Counted from the first letter of the stretch, positions 1 through 9,948 are shown. The stretch is DNA of 64,000 nucleotides from Cladorhizidae sp. MBARI D1340-BT2 (GCA_028752905.1 JAQNBH010000003.1:38996472-39060471); one strand, 5' to 3'. Notes: generated by a model not told the origin, from the sequence alone. Numbers and translations are program-made.

Positions 1-202
1 TGGAGTAGACGACAACTCCAGGATAGTGTTGTTCTGTCTCTGTCGATTCAGTCGAAATATATTCTTCTGTTTCTTCGTCTGGAACAATTCCTTTTCTTAT
101 GCGGTCTTGATATGCAGTGAATGTAACTGGAATGGTAGTCGAAAAATGATTCCAAATGGCAAAGGAGTTGATTGTTTCGGATGTTATGTGCTTTTCGCTC
201 AT
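1..202 (-). CDS. Virus-like ORF B, 5' part, runs off window
   Basis: Minus-strand reading frame open from an ATG at 202-200 to the window edge, so only the first 67 codons are visible. Its ATG overlaps the TGA of the upstream ORF A in a four-base ATGA, an arrangement typical of compact viral or transposon transcription units. The visible part is acidic towards its end (runs of Asp, Glu, Ser and Thr) and contains IVPDEET; a 24-nt stretch around this motif recurs in the tandem units near 19,164. I do not recognise the family. A structural protein is possible from context only. Confidence 0.45.
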   Translation of the reverse strand, partial: MSEKHITSETINSFAIWNHFSTTIPVTFTAYQDRIRKGIVPDEETEEYISTESTETEQHYPGVVVYS

Positions 203-990
203 ACCTCCATTTGGTACAAATGCCCATTCCGAATTTTGAGCTTTGTATGGAATCCTGTATGTGTGTACCTATGCGATCCCATCAGATCGCCTGCAGCAGT
301 TAGGTTGTGTTCAAATTCGATTGTACCTGGATCGGTTATTTCGTGCTCAATTGCAAGAATTCTTGTGAATGGAACTCTTCCTGCCTGATCAGCTGCAGTA
401 GAATGTATGCCTAGATCCAAGATCGTGTCCACGATATGAGAAGGTTCATACTCGTTTTCTTCTTCTTTGTCGTTTTTTCGCATTTTGAATGGCAACACTT
501 TTACAACATCTTCTACAATCACTTCTTGCTCTATAACTTGCACTGGTTTCCATTCGACGTCCATTTTTTGGGTCAATTCGCCAACTTCGAGTACACCTTC
601 TTCGGGTGGTATTAGAGGGGCATCTTGCGAAAGCAATCCAGCAAACTCGTCAGATTTTTGATTTCCCATATCACCACTTGCTGCATTTCGTGCAAGAACG
701 TTGGCAACATTGTTTCCAACTATTTGACCCATCAAAGAATAATGGGTGCCATCAGCAATGTGGTCCACAAGTGCAGATGTTATTCCTGCAGTGTGCAGAG
801 CTGCCACTTGATGTGCATCTAAAGGAGCAAACTGAAGAGTCTGTGGATCTTCGAGTTTCACAAGTTTATTATTATTGCCACTGCTGTCAATGCTGGTTGT
901 TGTAGTAGTATTAGATTGGGTTTTTTTCTTTTGTGTTTTTTTCTGTTGCAATCCACGCAGCTGCTTTTCCAAAGCTTTAATCTGAGACAT
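199..990 (-). CDS. Virus-like ORF A, 263 aa, family unknown
   Basis: Intact minus-strand ORF. The frame opens upstream at a TTG, but the first ATG is at 990 and a TATA box lies about 36 bp upstream, so I place the start there (MSQIKALEKQLRGLQQ). The first 20 residues look like a short coiled coil. A Lys/Thr/Asn/Ser-rich linker follows (about 20-45), then a conserved block with QFAPLDAHQVAALHT and ITSALVDHIADGTHYSL (about 55-90), and an acidic Glu/Val-rich part. It ends by ATGA overlap with ORF B. The conserved block recurs on the minus strand in each tandem unit (19,206-19,343) and in the duplicate at 14.15-14.6 kb. Function is not recognised; a scaffold, minor structural or terminal protein are guesses. 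Confidence 0.6.
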   Translation of the reverse strand: MSQIKALEKQLRGLQQKKTQKKKTQSNTTTTTSIDSSGNNNKLVKLEDPQTLQFAPLDAHQVAALHTAGITSALVDHIADGTHYSLMGQIVGNNVANVLARNAASGDMGNQKSDEFAGLLSQDAPLIPPEEGVLEVGELTQKMDVEWKPVQVIEQEVIVEDVVKVLPFKMRKNDKEEENEYEPSHIVDTILDLGIHSTAADQAGRVPFTRILAIEHEITDPGTIEFEHNLTAAGDLMGSHRYTHTGFHTKLKIRNGHLYQMEV

Positions 991-1025
991 AGTCAACAAC
1001 AAATAAAGTATGCAAAGTAAATGCC

Positions 1026-1033
1026 TTTTATAA
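1026..1033 (-). promoter_or_regulatory. TATA box for ORF A
   Basis: The plus strand reads TTTTATAA here, giving TTATAAAA on the minus strand about 36 bp upstream of the ATG at 990. Initiation 25-30 bp downstream would leave a very short leader and would exclude the upstream TTG, supporting the ATG at 990. The same AT-rich site could also serve plus-strand transcription towards the spliced gene at 1125. Confidence 0.5.
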
Positions 1034-1124
1034 GGGGGAAAAAGTGTTAATTACGGATACCGGTTATCCTGTTTCCTGATTCCTGAATCAGACTTTTAGT
1101 ATTCCTCGTTTGTGTGTGACACAG

Positions 1125-1399
1125 ATGGAAGCAGAAAAAAAACAAAATGAAGGGGAGGGGATAACACCGACGACGACGACAGCATCTTCTTGGGTTCTGG
1201 GACAACCGATTCCCAGATCAAATAATATCGACATACCAAATAACAAGTAAGTTTTTTTAATCTCATTTACTTCTTTTTTTCTTTTCCTTCTTTTCTCTCT
1301 CTGTCCTATTTTTTTTCTAATTCATATATATATTTTTATTCATTTAGAGAAAGACGACCAGACTGTTATTGCAACTGCTCAAAATGTGTTAAAAAGTGA
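1125..1399 (+). CDS. Small spliced Cys-rich protein, 57 aa
   Basis: Two exons, 1125-1246 and 1348-1399, joined across an intron with GTAAGT donor and a pyrimidine-rich tract ending TTTAG. The spliced frame gives 57 residues ending at TGA 1397-1399. The N-terminal half is polar with a Thr run (TPTTTTASS); the C-terminus has a tight cluster, CYCNCSKC, followed by Lys. Such a cluster may bind metal. It lies between two minus-strand genes of the virus-like element and runs opposite to them. In the duplicate copy (14,741-15,014) a one-base loss in the A-run of exon 1 breaks the frame while the splice sites remain, so this copy looks the functional one. No family recognised. Confidence 0.5.
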
Positions 1400-1430
1400 C
1401 ACATTTAATATATTATTATTAGATCATTAT

Positions 1431-2780
1431 TTATGGATCATAAATTTTACAAAATCCTGTTTCATAAGGGTAAGAAAAAACAGAACATGGTCCATGTGAA
1501 ATTTCAATGCACATGCAAGGAACTTGTCTGTTCATGATGGACGAATAATTATTCATCAGATAACCAGTTACTATTTCATAATTGTAGGGCTTTGGAAGAA
1601 CATCACCAGGTTTTCTCAAGTAAGATCTGATTTCGTGAATGTCCATCCTTGCACTTATTTCTCCACAATCATCTGCAGGTAAGTTATTGCAGGTAACAAC
1701 GACGTGAGGAGGATGCAGCAAAGGCACAGTCGTTCCGTGAACATCTACCGTTGTAGCTGTTCCTCCCATCAGTTGCAGCATTAATGTTCTCTTCCCTTTT
1801 AACCAGCATTTTGGTGCTTCATCGAATAATACAACTGGATGATCCAGGCAAGGGCTCATTTTTCCGACGCCTTTGGCCGAAATGTTCAGATGGCCAACCC
1901 TGTTGTTCCAATTCAACTATTCACTGACCCACGTTTTGCCAACATTAGGTGGTCCTAGGAGAACAAGACTTTTCTTGCTGTTTGTGCTCTCTCTCATTTG
2001 TGTCAATCTAGCCATATGTATCATTAAATCGTAAGGCCTCTCCTGCATGATAACCCATTCAAACCAATACAAGGCAGTTGCAAAAGGAAGGGCTTTTATT
2101 TTTTCTTTGAGTCTTGCATTCTCATCACAAGAAAACAAGTACCTAAAATAAGATTCCAAATGAGTTTGGTGACTCACAAAATAATCAGAGTCGCCTTCAT
2201 CAAAAAAATTCTGTCTCATGTCGATAATGGATCTCAGCCCATCTTTTTCAATTCATTTTTTTATTTTTGCTTTTAACCGGACCAGTGTGCTCTTTGCCAC
2301 AGGGTCGTTATTGTTCTGTGTTCTCAGTTTAAGTTCGACTGGTTCGATTGATTTGTCGGCATCCTCAGGTTCGCCAGCTCGATCCCCCACGCCATTAAGA
2401 TTTTCTTTCAAAATGTAAAGGAGCAACTTTTCATAATCATAAATTTTAAAAAACTTTGGATTTTTCAGACGGTCCCCAGATTCAAGCAAACTGTCATTCA
2501 ATAGGTTTTGTAAACTTCTTCGAGTGAAACACGGTAGACTGGAAATTACAATATTTAAATGAGGAGTTGAACCTGCATTTCCTTCTTCATATGTAATGGT
2601 GCATTCGAATGACTCTGCAATGCTCGAAAGTGCTTTAGATATGTAGTGGTACATTGAAGACAACAAGATATTCCGAGTCAAATAATCTGCATCCATCCAA
2701 CCTGCATTTGCTGAAAGAACAACAAATGCTTTTTCATACTGTTTCCCATATACCATTTCTTTCGAATATATCTGATTCAT
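1431..2780 (-). pseudogene. Rep-like protein: HUH-like nickase region + SF3 helicase, broken by two stops
   Basis: One minus-strand frame of 450 codons from ATG 2780 to the stop at 1431, interrupted by TGA at 2255-2253 and TAG at 1919-1917. The first third has HLNIVIS after a Gly/Thr turn, reminiscent of the HUH motif of rolling-circle initiators with Asn in place of the second His, and later YILK resembling a catalytic Tyr/Lys motif. The second part has Walker A GPPNVGKT, Walker B VVLFDEA and a sensor-like VVTCNN, the order of superfamily 3 helicases of small DNA viruses (parvovirus NS1, papillomavirus E1). The TAG falls four codons after the Walker A Thr. The helicase call is firm; the HUH call is an inference. 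Both stops are also in the second copy, so they predate the duplication or are read through. Confidence 0.7.
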
Positions 2781-2815
2781 GATTTATGTAGAACGCATGC
2801 ACACGCACTAATGCA

Positions 2816-2822
2816 TTTTATA
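2816..2822 (-). promoter_or_regulatory. TATA box for the Rep-like gene
   Basis: The plus strand TTTTATA reads TATAAAA on the minus strand, 36 bp upstream of the ATG at 2780. With the plus-strand TATA at 2972 it makes the 2780-3028 interval a divergent promoter region. Confidence 0.55.
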
Positions 2823-2971
2823 GTCTGACAAACCAATCTGAACAAATTAACAAGTAATTCTTATCAGGTTAATTACTAAATAGTCCCACACTGTGCTGTA
2901 TTATACATGTGATGCTCAGCAATAGCAACATTAAATCATAATCAGTTATCACACCAGGAAAATTGTTTTCC

Positions 2972-2979
2972 TATAAAAA
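2972..2979 (+). promoter_or_regulatory. TATA box for ORF C
   Basis: TATAAAAA lies 49-56 bp upstream of the ATG at 3028, consistent with a start site near 3000. It faces away from the Rep promoter and is preserved in the second copy. Confidence 0.55.
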
Positions 2980-3027
2980 CAGGCTGGAGGAAATCAGAGA
3001 AAAGTACACTGCTTGAAGAAGGAAAAT

Positions 3028-3561
3028 ATGTCACTGAAGCATCCACCATCAACTATCTTCAAATCCGAAGCGAAAAAACGCAAACACGGCTTCAAGGAAG
3101 AAATGCTGAATCTAGCCTTCGATTGGTTTTTGGCGAATTGCACGGAAGAAGATCCGTTAGAAATCGAAATTAGTAATTTACCAGACCAATACAGAGAATC
3201 ATTTGATACACTCACTGTTGGCATAGAAGGCTTGTATGCTTGGGGATTGTTACCCAAGGATTGCAACCGCCTATACGAATTTGTAGCAGAAGAAATAGCT
3301 GAAAAACCTGTTGCATTGATTACATTGACAGACACTTTGATAAAATCTAAATGGAAACTGGAATTAGTTGGTGGAGGACCAGAAGCCACTGTTCTTAAGA
3401 ATACAGCTGACTGGAGCATATTCATAAAAAAATTTGTATCGGGATATCACGAATCTCTAAACGAAAGTTGTTGGTGCATAAGAAAAGAAGTTATGCTGTC
3501 TACCAGAAAACCAGCAAAGGAAGTCAGCTGTCTAAAAGTCTCTGGTGCCTACCAAATTATG
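3028..3561 (+). pseudogene. Virus-like ORF C, 5' part, split by a PLE fragment
   Basis: Plus-strand frame. The open frame begins at a TTG (3013), but the first ATG is at 3028 (MSLKHPPSTIF). About 178 residues remain before the sequence turns into proline-rich PLE-derived DNA. The start is Lys-rich, possibly a nuclear signal (EAKKRKHGF), followed by an acidic helical region with NLAFDWFLANC and TVGIEGLYAWGLLP. The frame continues into the PLE fragment and ends at 3735 in foreign sequence. The likely 3' remainder is at 4576-4923. It is divergently transcribed from Rep, so the element is ambisense. Family not recognised; a structural or regulatory protein is possible. Confidence 0.5.
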
Positions 3562-4575
3562 CAAAACCTCCCCTGTGATACCTTTCCAAATCCCACCTCA
3601 CCCAAACACCCTCCAAATACCCGTCTGCAAACCCCAAACCCCTCCCAATCCCACATTGCCACCAATAACTGCTCCCCGGTTGGCCATCCCCACGCCCCTG
3701 CCCACCCCAAACCCCACCAACCCCGAGATCCATGAGATGGAGGAGGAGATGAATGCCACCCAGGGGCCACCCACCCCATCTCCACCCACCAGCCCGTCTA
3801 CGAGCCAAGATGAGGACTCCTCACTGCCCCTCACCTCTGGGTCATCGGACCCACCCACACCACCATCACCTCAGCGTCCGATGGGGATGGGGGAGGGACT
3901 ACTCCATGCCAGGAGAGCGTTCCGGAGGAAGACTGCCTACCACCTCAGGGTGAAAACCCACCTCAAGTTCCTCCGGGACTCAAAGTCCCACCACCACATC
4001 CCCAAAGGCCTGAGGGTCCAGAGAAAGAAGTGCTGGGCCATGGGGGGAGGGGATGCAGGCGAGGCCCTGACCTCAACCTTTGAAAGAATAGCAAAGGAGG
4101 CTGAGGAGGCCAGGCTCGAGGCCCTGGTCATACATTACACCGCCCTGATAGAGACCACAGCCAGGGAGGTGCGGTCTGCCTGCGACACACATGACAAGCT
4201 TGCCCTAGACCCAGCCCTGACCAAGGAGCTGGACGATGGGGATGTGTGGCTGAGAACCAACAACAACCTGAAAAAACTCGAAAAGGGCCTCCAGAAAAAG
4301 GCAAACCGCAAATTCCGAAGGTTTGGCCCCCCAGCCCGCCTGCCTCCTCTACAGAGCACTGATGCTCTGCACCTGGATGAAATAAACAACCTCAGCATCA
4401 CTGAAGAAAACCCAACCGATGGGATACATTAAAAAAATTAATAAAGCCAAAAAAAAATCACCTCAAATGAGCTCTACCTACAGCCAGACAGTGGACACTA
4501 CCACCAAAACGAGAGGAGAGCGACAGTGGGCAGGAGGGAGAAGAGGAGGGAGAAAAGAAGAAACAGATTCCTGTC
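3562..4575 (+). mobile_element. Penelope-like element fragment (N-terminal region) inserted in ORF C
   Basis: A plus-strand frame (within 3545-4432) carries a proline-rich leader and then a block with HLKFLRDSKSHHHIPKGLRV, like the N-terminal region of Penelope-like element proteins. It matches the longer PLE ORF at 8887-9948 in order, including VRLPP/ARLPP and a basic Arg/Lys tail. No reverse transcriptase or GIY-YIG domain is present, so this is a truncated insertion. Its left part was copied along with the virus-like element to 17,169-17,604. Confidence 0.6.
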
Positions 4576-4923
4576 GAACAGCTTCATGGGCTTACAAACA
4601 GTAAGTATGCATTTCCAACAGGAGGAACAATGTATTCCTTTGCCACGAAGAAAACCGTAAAAATTGCTCCAATGTTGGACCACATCTTAAAAGTGGTTGC
4701 AATGGTCGGAAATGACATAAAGAAAGTCGTTTCCACCATGGCTATGGCTGCTGTTACTTCCCCAGATGCCGTGGAAAATTACAGAAAATGGTTCTCTAAT
4801 CCTTTAGCTATTATAGCGTTGCACTGTGAAATCAACAACGACACCAAAAAAAAAATTCTTTTATTATTTTACGATATAGTTACTGTAGAAAATGTATCAA
4901 CCAATCAATGCATTACACAATAG
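4576..4923 (+). pseudogene. Probable 3' part of virus-like ORF C
   Basis: Where the PLE similarity ends (after about 4574), a plus-strand frame opens in sequence unlike the PLE and continues to the stop at 4921-4923, about 115 residues including FPTGGTMYSFATKK and VAMVGNDIKKVVSTMAMA. Orientation and position fit the rest of ORF C displaced by the insertion, but the join is inferred. Alternatively it is a separate small gene starting at ATG 4630 (97 aa). Confidence 0.4.
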
Positions 4924-4955
4924 TTTAATTTAAAATATAATTAGCTATCACCTAT

Positions 4956-5127
4956 CATCCCAACAACAACCTGATGTGCTCCTAATCATTCCGACAAGCT
5001 CTCCTCAACCTGCTGTGCTCCTAACTAACCATCCCGACAAGCTCTCCTCAACCTGCTGTGCTCCTAACTAACCATCCCGACAAGTTCTCCTCAACCTGCT
5101 GTGCTCCTAACTAACCATTCCGACAAG
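4956..5127. repeat. Tandem repeat, 43-bp unit, about 4 copies
   Basis: Unit contains CTCCTCAACCTGCTGTGC and CTAACTAACCATCCCGACA; the unit starts at 4998, 5041 and 5084 are exactly 43 bp apart. The first copy is degenerate. No coding frame. Confidence 0.85.
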
Positions 5128-5213
5128 CCCAATCAATATGCCATCCATCTCTCTTCCATCATCTCCATCGTAAGAGAGTAATCTGTGTTTCGTGATTGAA
5201 TGTATTATTGTCT

Positions 5214-5378
5214 GTTTATCATGTTAGACCACGTTTCATGTAAAGCATCTAATCTGTTCTCTCCTCCTCCCTTCCCTCCCTCTCTGCCTTTGAGTAGTGG
5301 ATACTGGCACGGCACTGTGCAAGTTCGCTCGCGGAAGTTTATCATGTTAGACCACGTTTCATGTAAAGCATCTAATCT
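5214..5378. repeat. 42-bp exact direct repeat
   Basis: A 42-bp sequence beginning GTTTATCATGTTAGACCACG occurs at 5214-5255 and again at 5337-5378, separated by CT-rich DNA. Too short for LTRs; probably a local duplication. Confidence 0.8.
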
Positions 5379-5744
5379 TTAATAATAAATTTAAAAATGC
5401 TTTTCTCAAAAGTTATTTTTTTGTCGTTGACAAGAGAGAGCATTTCGGGTTTTCTGCCATCAGCTGATTTCTTCCTCCATTCAGGAATATTGAATCAGGA
5501 TCTGCCTCAACACTTTATAATATTCGTTAATAACAAAATTCTTCCCAAGTAATAGTTTTCTTTACAAATAATAATAATCAGCCTGCCTTTAAGAGAGCCA
5601 TTCTTCTGTGGATTTTTATTCTTTTTCAAGACTAAAAACTGTTTTACTTTTTACCTCGTAGCTCACTCATTCTTTTCGATTTCTTTCTGTTGAAATCTTT
5701 TCAATAAAGAAGAGCTAAGTCGGTGACTGTTGAATTAAAAGTAT
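5379..5744. other. No gene seen; AT-rich spacer
   Basis: AT-rich DNA without a convincing coding frame. Short phrases such as CAGCTGATTTCTTCCTCCATTCAG recur near 6,630, so it probably belongs to the dispersed repeat filling 5.7-7.8 kb. Confidence 0.5.
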
Positions 5745-7760
5745 AGTTTTTGTGCAACTACCTGAAGCACATCTGTTTTCATTTGAATTGCATCTCACTG
5801 CGTATAATGAGCATTCGAATGATGACAATAATAATTGTTAATAATAATTTCAATAACAAAAATCTAGCCCAAGTCATAGTTTTCTTTTTACCTTACTAAT
5901 AATATCAGCCTGTGAAGAAACATTTGATGACATAGACATCTTCAAGTGCAATTGTTTGATCTCGACGTACTTCCCAATGCTGTTGAATTTGTTCTCTTTT
6001 TGACTTCTGCTGTCTCAGCTGATTCTTTCTTTCTTCTTGATCACATCTGACTCAGTGACTGTTGAGAAACTATAAGTGTAATTTATAAATCTTTCCCCTT
6101 GTTGGCATCGGACCATCTGAATATAATGGGATAAAATAAATATATACTGCCATTTGGAAGGAATATTCTTTTCAAGTCATAGATAGATAGTAGTATTCTT
6201 TGGCTCTTTTTGAGATATGTACACATTCTCAGTGATATAGTGATGGGAGGAGAGTAGCGGACTGGAAGAATAGGACTCTCGTTGTTGTTATTGTATATTT
6301 TTAAGGCAACCAACCAACGTTTTCTCTGTCTGAATAACACTTCTTGCTTTTGAATAATAATAGCATAAATGGTAGGTAGGTGAGACAATAAAAAATAAAT
6401 GAAATGTCTTGTGGTGATTCGCAAGTGAAGGGCTTGAAATTACAGACGGATGTGGCGCCACGATAAATCCATTGGGGATTTGTTTCGTGCATTTTCTTTT
6501 GGGTGTTGTTGGCTTCTTGAGAGATTGGCATTCTCTTTGAAGGTACTCCATCATTATTCCATTGGTTATCTCTGTGATGACTACTAGCAGGTTCGCTGAT
6601 TTTAAATCCCGGTGAATCGCAGCAGACTTTGAGCTGATTTCTTCCTCCATTCAGCTGATTCAAATTCTGAATCTGTTGATGTTGATGTTGCTGGGCATGT
6701 TTGCACTGTTATTGCTACTTTATAATAATCGTTAATAATAATTTCAATATAAAAAATTCTTCCCAAGTCATAGTTTTCTGTACATATATACTAATAATAC
6801 TTGGCCTGCCTTCAAGAAACAAAAAACTAAAATCAAGCAGTGACTTTTACCTCATCAACTCGTCAGTAAGCCTCCCATCTTTAGACTTAAGATTACTGCA
6901 CACATCGGTAATGTTTTAATAAATCCATTTTTGTGCAACTGCCTGAAGCACATCTGTTTTCATTTGAATTGCATCTCACTGAATATAATGAGCATTCGAA
7001 TGATGACAATAATAATCGTTAATAAACAATCTATTCCAAGTCTTCTTTTACCTACTAATAATACTCAGCCTATGAACAGACATTTGATGATATAGACATC
7101 TTCAAGTGCACTTGTTTGATCTCGACGTATTTCCCAATGCTGTTGAATTTGTTCACGCTTTCTGTTCTTTTTGACTTCTGCTGTCATCAGCTGATTCTTT
7201 CTTTCTTCTTGATTGAAATTTTTCAATAAATAGCTAATAATAAATCAGTGACTGTTGAGAAACTACAAGTGTAATTTATAAATATTTCCCCTGTTGGCAT
7301 CGGACCATCTGAATATAATAATAGGATAAAATAAATATAGACTGCCATTTGGAAGGAACCACTTCTTGGTATTGGAGATATGTACACATTCCCAGTGACT
7401 AATATAAATAAATATTCTTTTCAAGTCATAGATAGTTTTCTTTGGCTCTTTTTGGAATATTTACACATTCATAGTGATATAGTGATGGGAGGAGAGTAGC
7501 GGACTGGAAGAATAGGACTCTCGTTGTTGTTATTGTATATTTTTAAGGCAACCAACCAACGTTTTCTCTGTCTGGATAACACTTCTTGCTTTTGAATAAT
7601 AATAGCATAAATGGTAGGTAGTTGAGACAATAAAAAATTAATGAAATGTCCTACTGTGGTGGGTGGTGCTTCGCAAGTGAATGGCTTGAAATTACAGCGC
7701 AGTTTCTTCATGATGCTTGCCTCTTGCAAGAAAGCATATGGATGCATTAGTAATAATAGT
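5745..7760. repeat. Two diverged direct copies of a non-coding repeat, about 1.2 kb apart
   Basis: The blocks near 5,748-6,475 and 6,928-7,690 share the same phrases in the same order: TGAAGCACATCTGTTTTCAT, GAATATAATGAGCATTCGAA, TTGGCATCGGACCATCTGAA, GGCAACCAACCAACGTTTTC. Both have scattered indels and no long conserved frame. Short minus-strand frames here (6083-6663, 7469-7747) are repeat-derived. The element class is not recognised. Confidence 0.65.
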
Positions 7761-7823
7761 AATAATACTGCATGGTGCCTTCCTTGTAAATGGTCATGAT
7801 GAATCCATTAGGGGCCATAGTTC

Positions 7824-8249
7824 CCGACTGCAGCCCGGGGAGCAGGGGTCAAGGTGTGGCTCCGAGTGGACCTAGCTGGTGGCTCATCAGGAAGGCATTT
7901 CGACATAGTTTATATATATATATATGTATATATACTAGGCTAGTATCTAGGAACTCACAAAAGTCTTTGATAAATGTAAAGTTTTGGCAAATATATTTCA
8001 GAGCGATTCTGGGTGCTCCTTCTTCAGTGCAATTTTTACAAGTGAGACATGTGCTTGTGAGGGGAATGAGGTGCGGTGTATATGGCTTGAAGGTGCTGTG
8101 ATGTATGTGGTGTTTAATTAGTGCCTGTTAGAAACATTACAGGGTGTGTAATTGGGTGGGTATGAAATAGAAATATATGAAAAAAAGGAAGAATAGAGGT
8201 TTAGAGTGAGTAGGGGTGATATATTGTGTATGGGGAGGTAGCATGAGTG
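7824..8249 (-). repeat. PLE terminal (pseudo-LTR-like) sequence, inverted copy
   Basis: This 426-bp block is the reverse complement of 10,083-10,508 with few differences. In the opposite orientation it contains CACTGAAGAAGGAGCACCC and CTGAAATATATTTGCC, a CTGAAGAAG-type motif like that near PLE ends, then a TATATA run and CTGATGAGCCACCAGCTAGG. It flanks the PLE debris at 8.9-10.1 kb on the left. Confidence 0.6.
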
Positions 8250-8886
8250 TTGTGTGTTGGTGGGATAGTATCAGCATAGTTACAGGTGGAGCAGGTGGGT
8301 AGATATAAGAGAAAAAAGAAAAGGTATTTATTGTGACCAGCGTCACTTTACCGAGTGTGCATTAAATAGAATGGCGAGATATGGGTGGTGTTTGGATGTG
8401 TTTGTAGCTTGCAGTAAATGTTTGTCTTGTGTGCTGTGTAGGGTTCGCTCTGGTTCTGTCGTCTCTGGAGGTTTGTGGTGGTGGTGGTGCTCCTGTCCAT
8501 TCCCATAAGGTACGGGTCGTCCTAGGGTGGGGTTTTCGGCTCTTCTGTTGTCTTCCTGTTCTCATCCACGTATCCAAGACTCTGGGGGGGCTTGAGACCT
8601 GTGTGTCTCACATTACAAGGTTGGCTTGACAGTATGTGGAGTCCCTTTCCCTCTCACCCGCCCCGGATAGTTAGTCCTAGGCGGGCATTGGGTTGGTTGT
8701 TACCCTTAATAATGCCACCCCCTTGACCCCTATCTGATGCACACACCCCTAGGAACTCACAAATTTCCGTGACTAGCTGGGAGGGGAAATACGGGTGCGG
8801 ACCCACTAATACAACATACATACATGCCCACTACACACACACATGGAGATAACCCAAGCAAATAAAATACAACCAACCCATGTCCG
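8250..8886. other. Non-coding PLE flank
   Basis: GT-rich and CA-rich sequence between the inverted terminal block and the PLE ORF. AACTCACAAATTTCCGTGAC and ACACACACAC runs lie near 8,755-8,850. No coding frame supported. Confidence 0.4.
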
Positions 8887-9948
8887 ATGGGGATGGAGGA
8901 GGGACTACTCCAGGCCAGGAGGAGGTTCCGGAGGACAACTGCCCACCACCTCAGGGTAAAAACCCACCTCCAGTTCCTCCGGGACTCCAAGTCTCACCAC
9001 CACATCCCCAGAGGCCTGAGGGTCCAGAGGACGAAGTGCTGGGCCATGGGGGGAGAGGATGCCGCCCGGACACTGACCCAGACCTTCGAAAACATAGCCA
9101 GGGAGGCTGAGGAAGCAAGGCTGGAGGCACTGATTCTACACTACAGCGCCCTCATAGAAACTACAGGCAGGGAGGTGGACTCGGCATGTGACTCACACGA
9201 CCTGCTGGCCCTGGACCCAAACCTCACCAAGGAACTAAACGACGAGGGGGTGTGGCAGAGGACCCACAACAACCTCAAAAGACTGGAGAGGGGCCTCCTG
9301 AAAAAAGTGAATCGAAAATTTCGGAGACTTGCCCCTCAAGTCCGCCTGCCACCCCCACAGAGCACTGAGCCACTGCACCAGGACAATACTGCCACCAGGA
9401 GCGCTGCTGACCAGCATCCCACCGGTGAGGCACCCCCAATAATAAAAAAATACAATAAAACCAAAAATAATAAAAAACCACCCCAGACAAGCTCTGCCTC
9501 AGACCAACCAATGGACACCCACGCCCAACAAGAGAGGACTGTGACCACGGGCAGGAGAGAGAAGAAGAGGGAGAAGAGGAGGAATAGATTCCTGGAGAAC
9601 CAAAAGGTCTACCCAACGGGATATGGACCACCAGACCTAACCAGGAATAATAAAAAAGACAAACCCACACCCTCTATCTCCCTTCTACCGGGGCCCAGCC
9701 GCCGCCCCTCGGCCGAAGATCACCCCAGAACCAGACCACAGGACATTCACCGCCTCCCAGCCAACCCCATACTCATTCACCGCCTCCCCACACCTCCTAA
9801 TAGACCACCACCACAATTCCCCCCACCCCATGTCCAACCCCAAACCTTATTTAACACCCATCATCAATCCATGCCACCACAACAACCTCGACGTGAATTT
9901 GATAGTGTGGCGCCACATGTTCAGCGCCTCCATGGCCCGGTCCAATGA
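8887..9948 (+). pseudogene. Penelope-like element ORF, N-terminal region, 353 aa
   Basis: Open frame from ATG 8887. It carries the PLE N-terminal block (FLRDSKSHHHIPRGLRV near residue 30-48), a long helical stretch (EAEEARLEALILHYSALIET), a basic segment, then a very proline-rich tail with repeated HRLP. PLE proteins normally continue into a reverse transcriptase and often a GIY-YIG endonuclease; here the frame ends in proline-rich sequence and the only RT remnant lies on the opposite strand, so the element was rearranged. A closely related shorter copy is at 3.6-4.6 kb. Confidence 0.6.

Larger units (their letters stand above)
535..3997. repeat. Segmental duplication, copy 1 (virus-like element + PLE piece)
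   Basis: About 3.46 kb that recurs in direct orientation at 14,151-17,604 with few differences. The left break is at CTTGCACTGGTTTCCATTCG, inside ORF A; the right break is in the PLE fragment after CAAAGTCCCACCACCACA. Because the PLE piece is included, the duplication came after the PLE insertion. Confidence 0.85.

Noticed and set aside
467..905. Plus-strand frames opposite ORF A
   Set aside because: Antisense shadows of ORF A; several overlap each other and lack conserved motifs.
3549..3858. Gly/Trp-rich minus-strand frames
   Set aside because: They are the antisense of the proline-rich PLE leader; composition explains them. The same holds at 17,156-17,465.
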